Of a DNA stretch of 38,016 nucleotides, positions 37,532 to 38,016 are shown in pieces. A program made the translations under genes and the position numbers. Where the stretch lies: positions 1 through 38,016 of the forward strand of contig JAILPE010000020.1 of NCBI GenBank assembly GCA_024699645.1, in the 5' to 3' direction. The notes under the pieces were generated by a model, which saw only the letters and a list, made by a program, of their open reading frames with translations, was not told the origin of the DNA and did no database searches. Numbering within the stretch: position 1 is the stretch's first letter; every line of letters begins with the position of its first letter. Origin of the DNA: Lachnospiraceae bacterium. Lineage in GTDB: Bacteria > Bacillota > Clostridia > Lachnospirales > Lachnospiraceae.

Positions 37532-37640
37532 AATTCTACTGAAGAAAAATGCGGAAATCCGCAAAAAAGTTAATTGAGTTATTGTTTTATCATAAGGGAT
37601 GCAGTACAATTCTACTGAAGAAATGTGCGGAATCCGCAAT
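37532..37640 (+). repeat. Two direct repeats (77 bp apart), each with a TGCGG/CCGCA inverted repeat, flanking a promoter
   Basis: aattctactgaagaaaaatgcggaaatccgcaa (37532-) and aattctactgaagaaatgtgcggaatccgcaa (37609-); TTGTTT-N17-TACAAT at 37582-37610. Confidence 0.8.
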
Positions 37641-37665
37641 GGTTTGAAATAAAAGGAGTCTTAAA

Positions 37666-38016
37666 ATGGAGATAAGAAGAGACATATATCTTGACAAGCT
37701 GATTTTAAAAAAGCAGAACAAACTGATAAAAGTGATCACGGGAATCCGCAGATGTGGCAAATCATATCTGCTTTTTAACCTGTTTAAGGATCACCTTGAA
37801 TCAGAGGGCGTTCCTGATGATCATATTATTGAAATGGCATTTGACCTATATGAGAATATTGACTACAGGGATCCAAAGGTTTTCTTCCCTTATGTTAAGG
37901 AGCAAATTAAAGATAAGGAAATGTATTATGTCCTTTTGGATGAGGTGCAGCTGCTTAAGGAATTTGAGGCTGTGCTAAACAGTCTGTCACGAATGAAGAA
38001 TGTGGATGTATATGTG
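37666..38016 (+). CDS. AAA-type ATPase (DUF4143-associated family), 3' truncated by window end
   Basis: Manual translation from ATG 37666: MEIRRDIYLDKLILKKQNKLIKVITGIRRCGKSYLLFNLFKDHL...YVLLDEVQLLKEFEAVLNSL; Walker A GIRRCGKS, Walker B LLDEVQ. Missing from the ORF track because no stop occurs in the window. Confidence 0.85.
   Translation, partial: MEIRRDIYLDKLILKKQNKLIKVITGIRRCGKSYLLFNLFKDHLESEGVPDDHIIEMAFDLYENIDYRDPKVFFPYVKEQIKDKEMYYVLLDEVQLLKEFEAVLNSLSRMKNVDVYV

Noticed and set aside
37754-37978. 74-aa ORF at the right edge from the ORF track
   Set aside because: Out of frame with the clear AAA ATPase reading frame starting at ATG 37666, which has Walker A and B motifs.
1-38016. tRNA/rRNA genes or complete transposons
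   Set aside because: None recognised by eye; no transposase, integrase or tRNA-like cloverleaf/TTCRA signature was identified, though a tRNAscan/ISfinder run would be needed for certainty.

Overview
The window looks like a Lachnospiraceae/Clostridia-type chromosome segment; this assignment is inference from gene content and protein style. From left to right it contains: (1) a fatty-acid synthesis block (fabD 3' end, fabG, fabF, fabZ, a MarR-family regulator); (2) a PPi-type phosphofructokinase and a hybrid histidine kinase; (3) an operon-like cluster of an LPKTG-anchored DUF4430-like protein, a membrane-tethered protein with transcobalamin-like architecture (alpha/alpha-barrel plus DUF4430), and ECF transporter T, fused A-A and S components, a candidate corrinoid uptake system; (4) a GGDEF protein and a GH43-like glycosidase; (5) two ABC exporters flanking a DUF1854 gene; (6) mreB/mbl; (7) a flagellar and chemotaxis block (FlgF/FlgG-like, rod-binding FlgJ-like, then recD2, comF, yvyF-like, cheX-like, cheY-like); (8) a convergent cvfB/yitL-like S1 gene with a minisatellite insertion; (9) a CPBP protease and a standalone GMP synthase ATP-pyrophosphatase subunit. 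Downstream of guaA lies an accessory-looking region with an AlbA_2/HTH ATP-binding protein, a methyltransferase, a truncated GNAT and an AAA ATPase. The strongest leads are: a DNA motif shared between the promoter of the AlbA_2/HTH gene and the codons of its own interdomain linker; the transcobalamin-like ECF cluster, including an NBD that has lost most of its helical subdomain; recurrent short tandem repeats that copy gene 3' ends past the stop codon or expand interdomain linkers; and possible integration-site features at the guaA 3' end.
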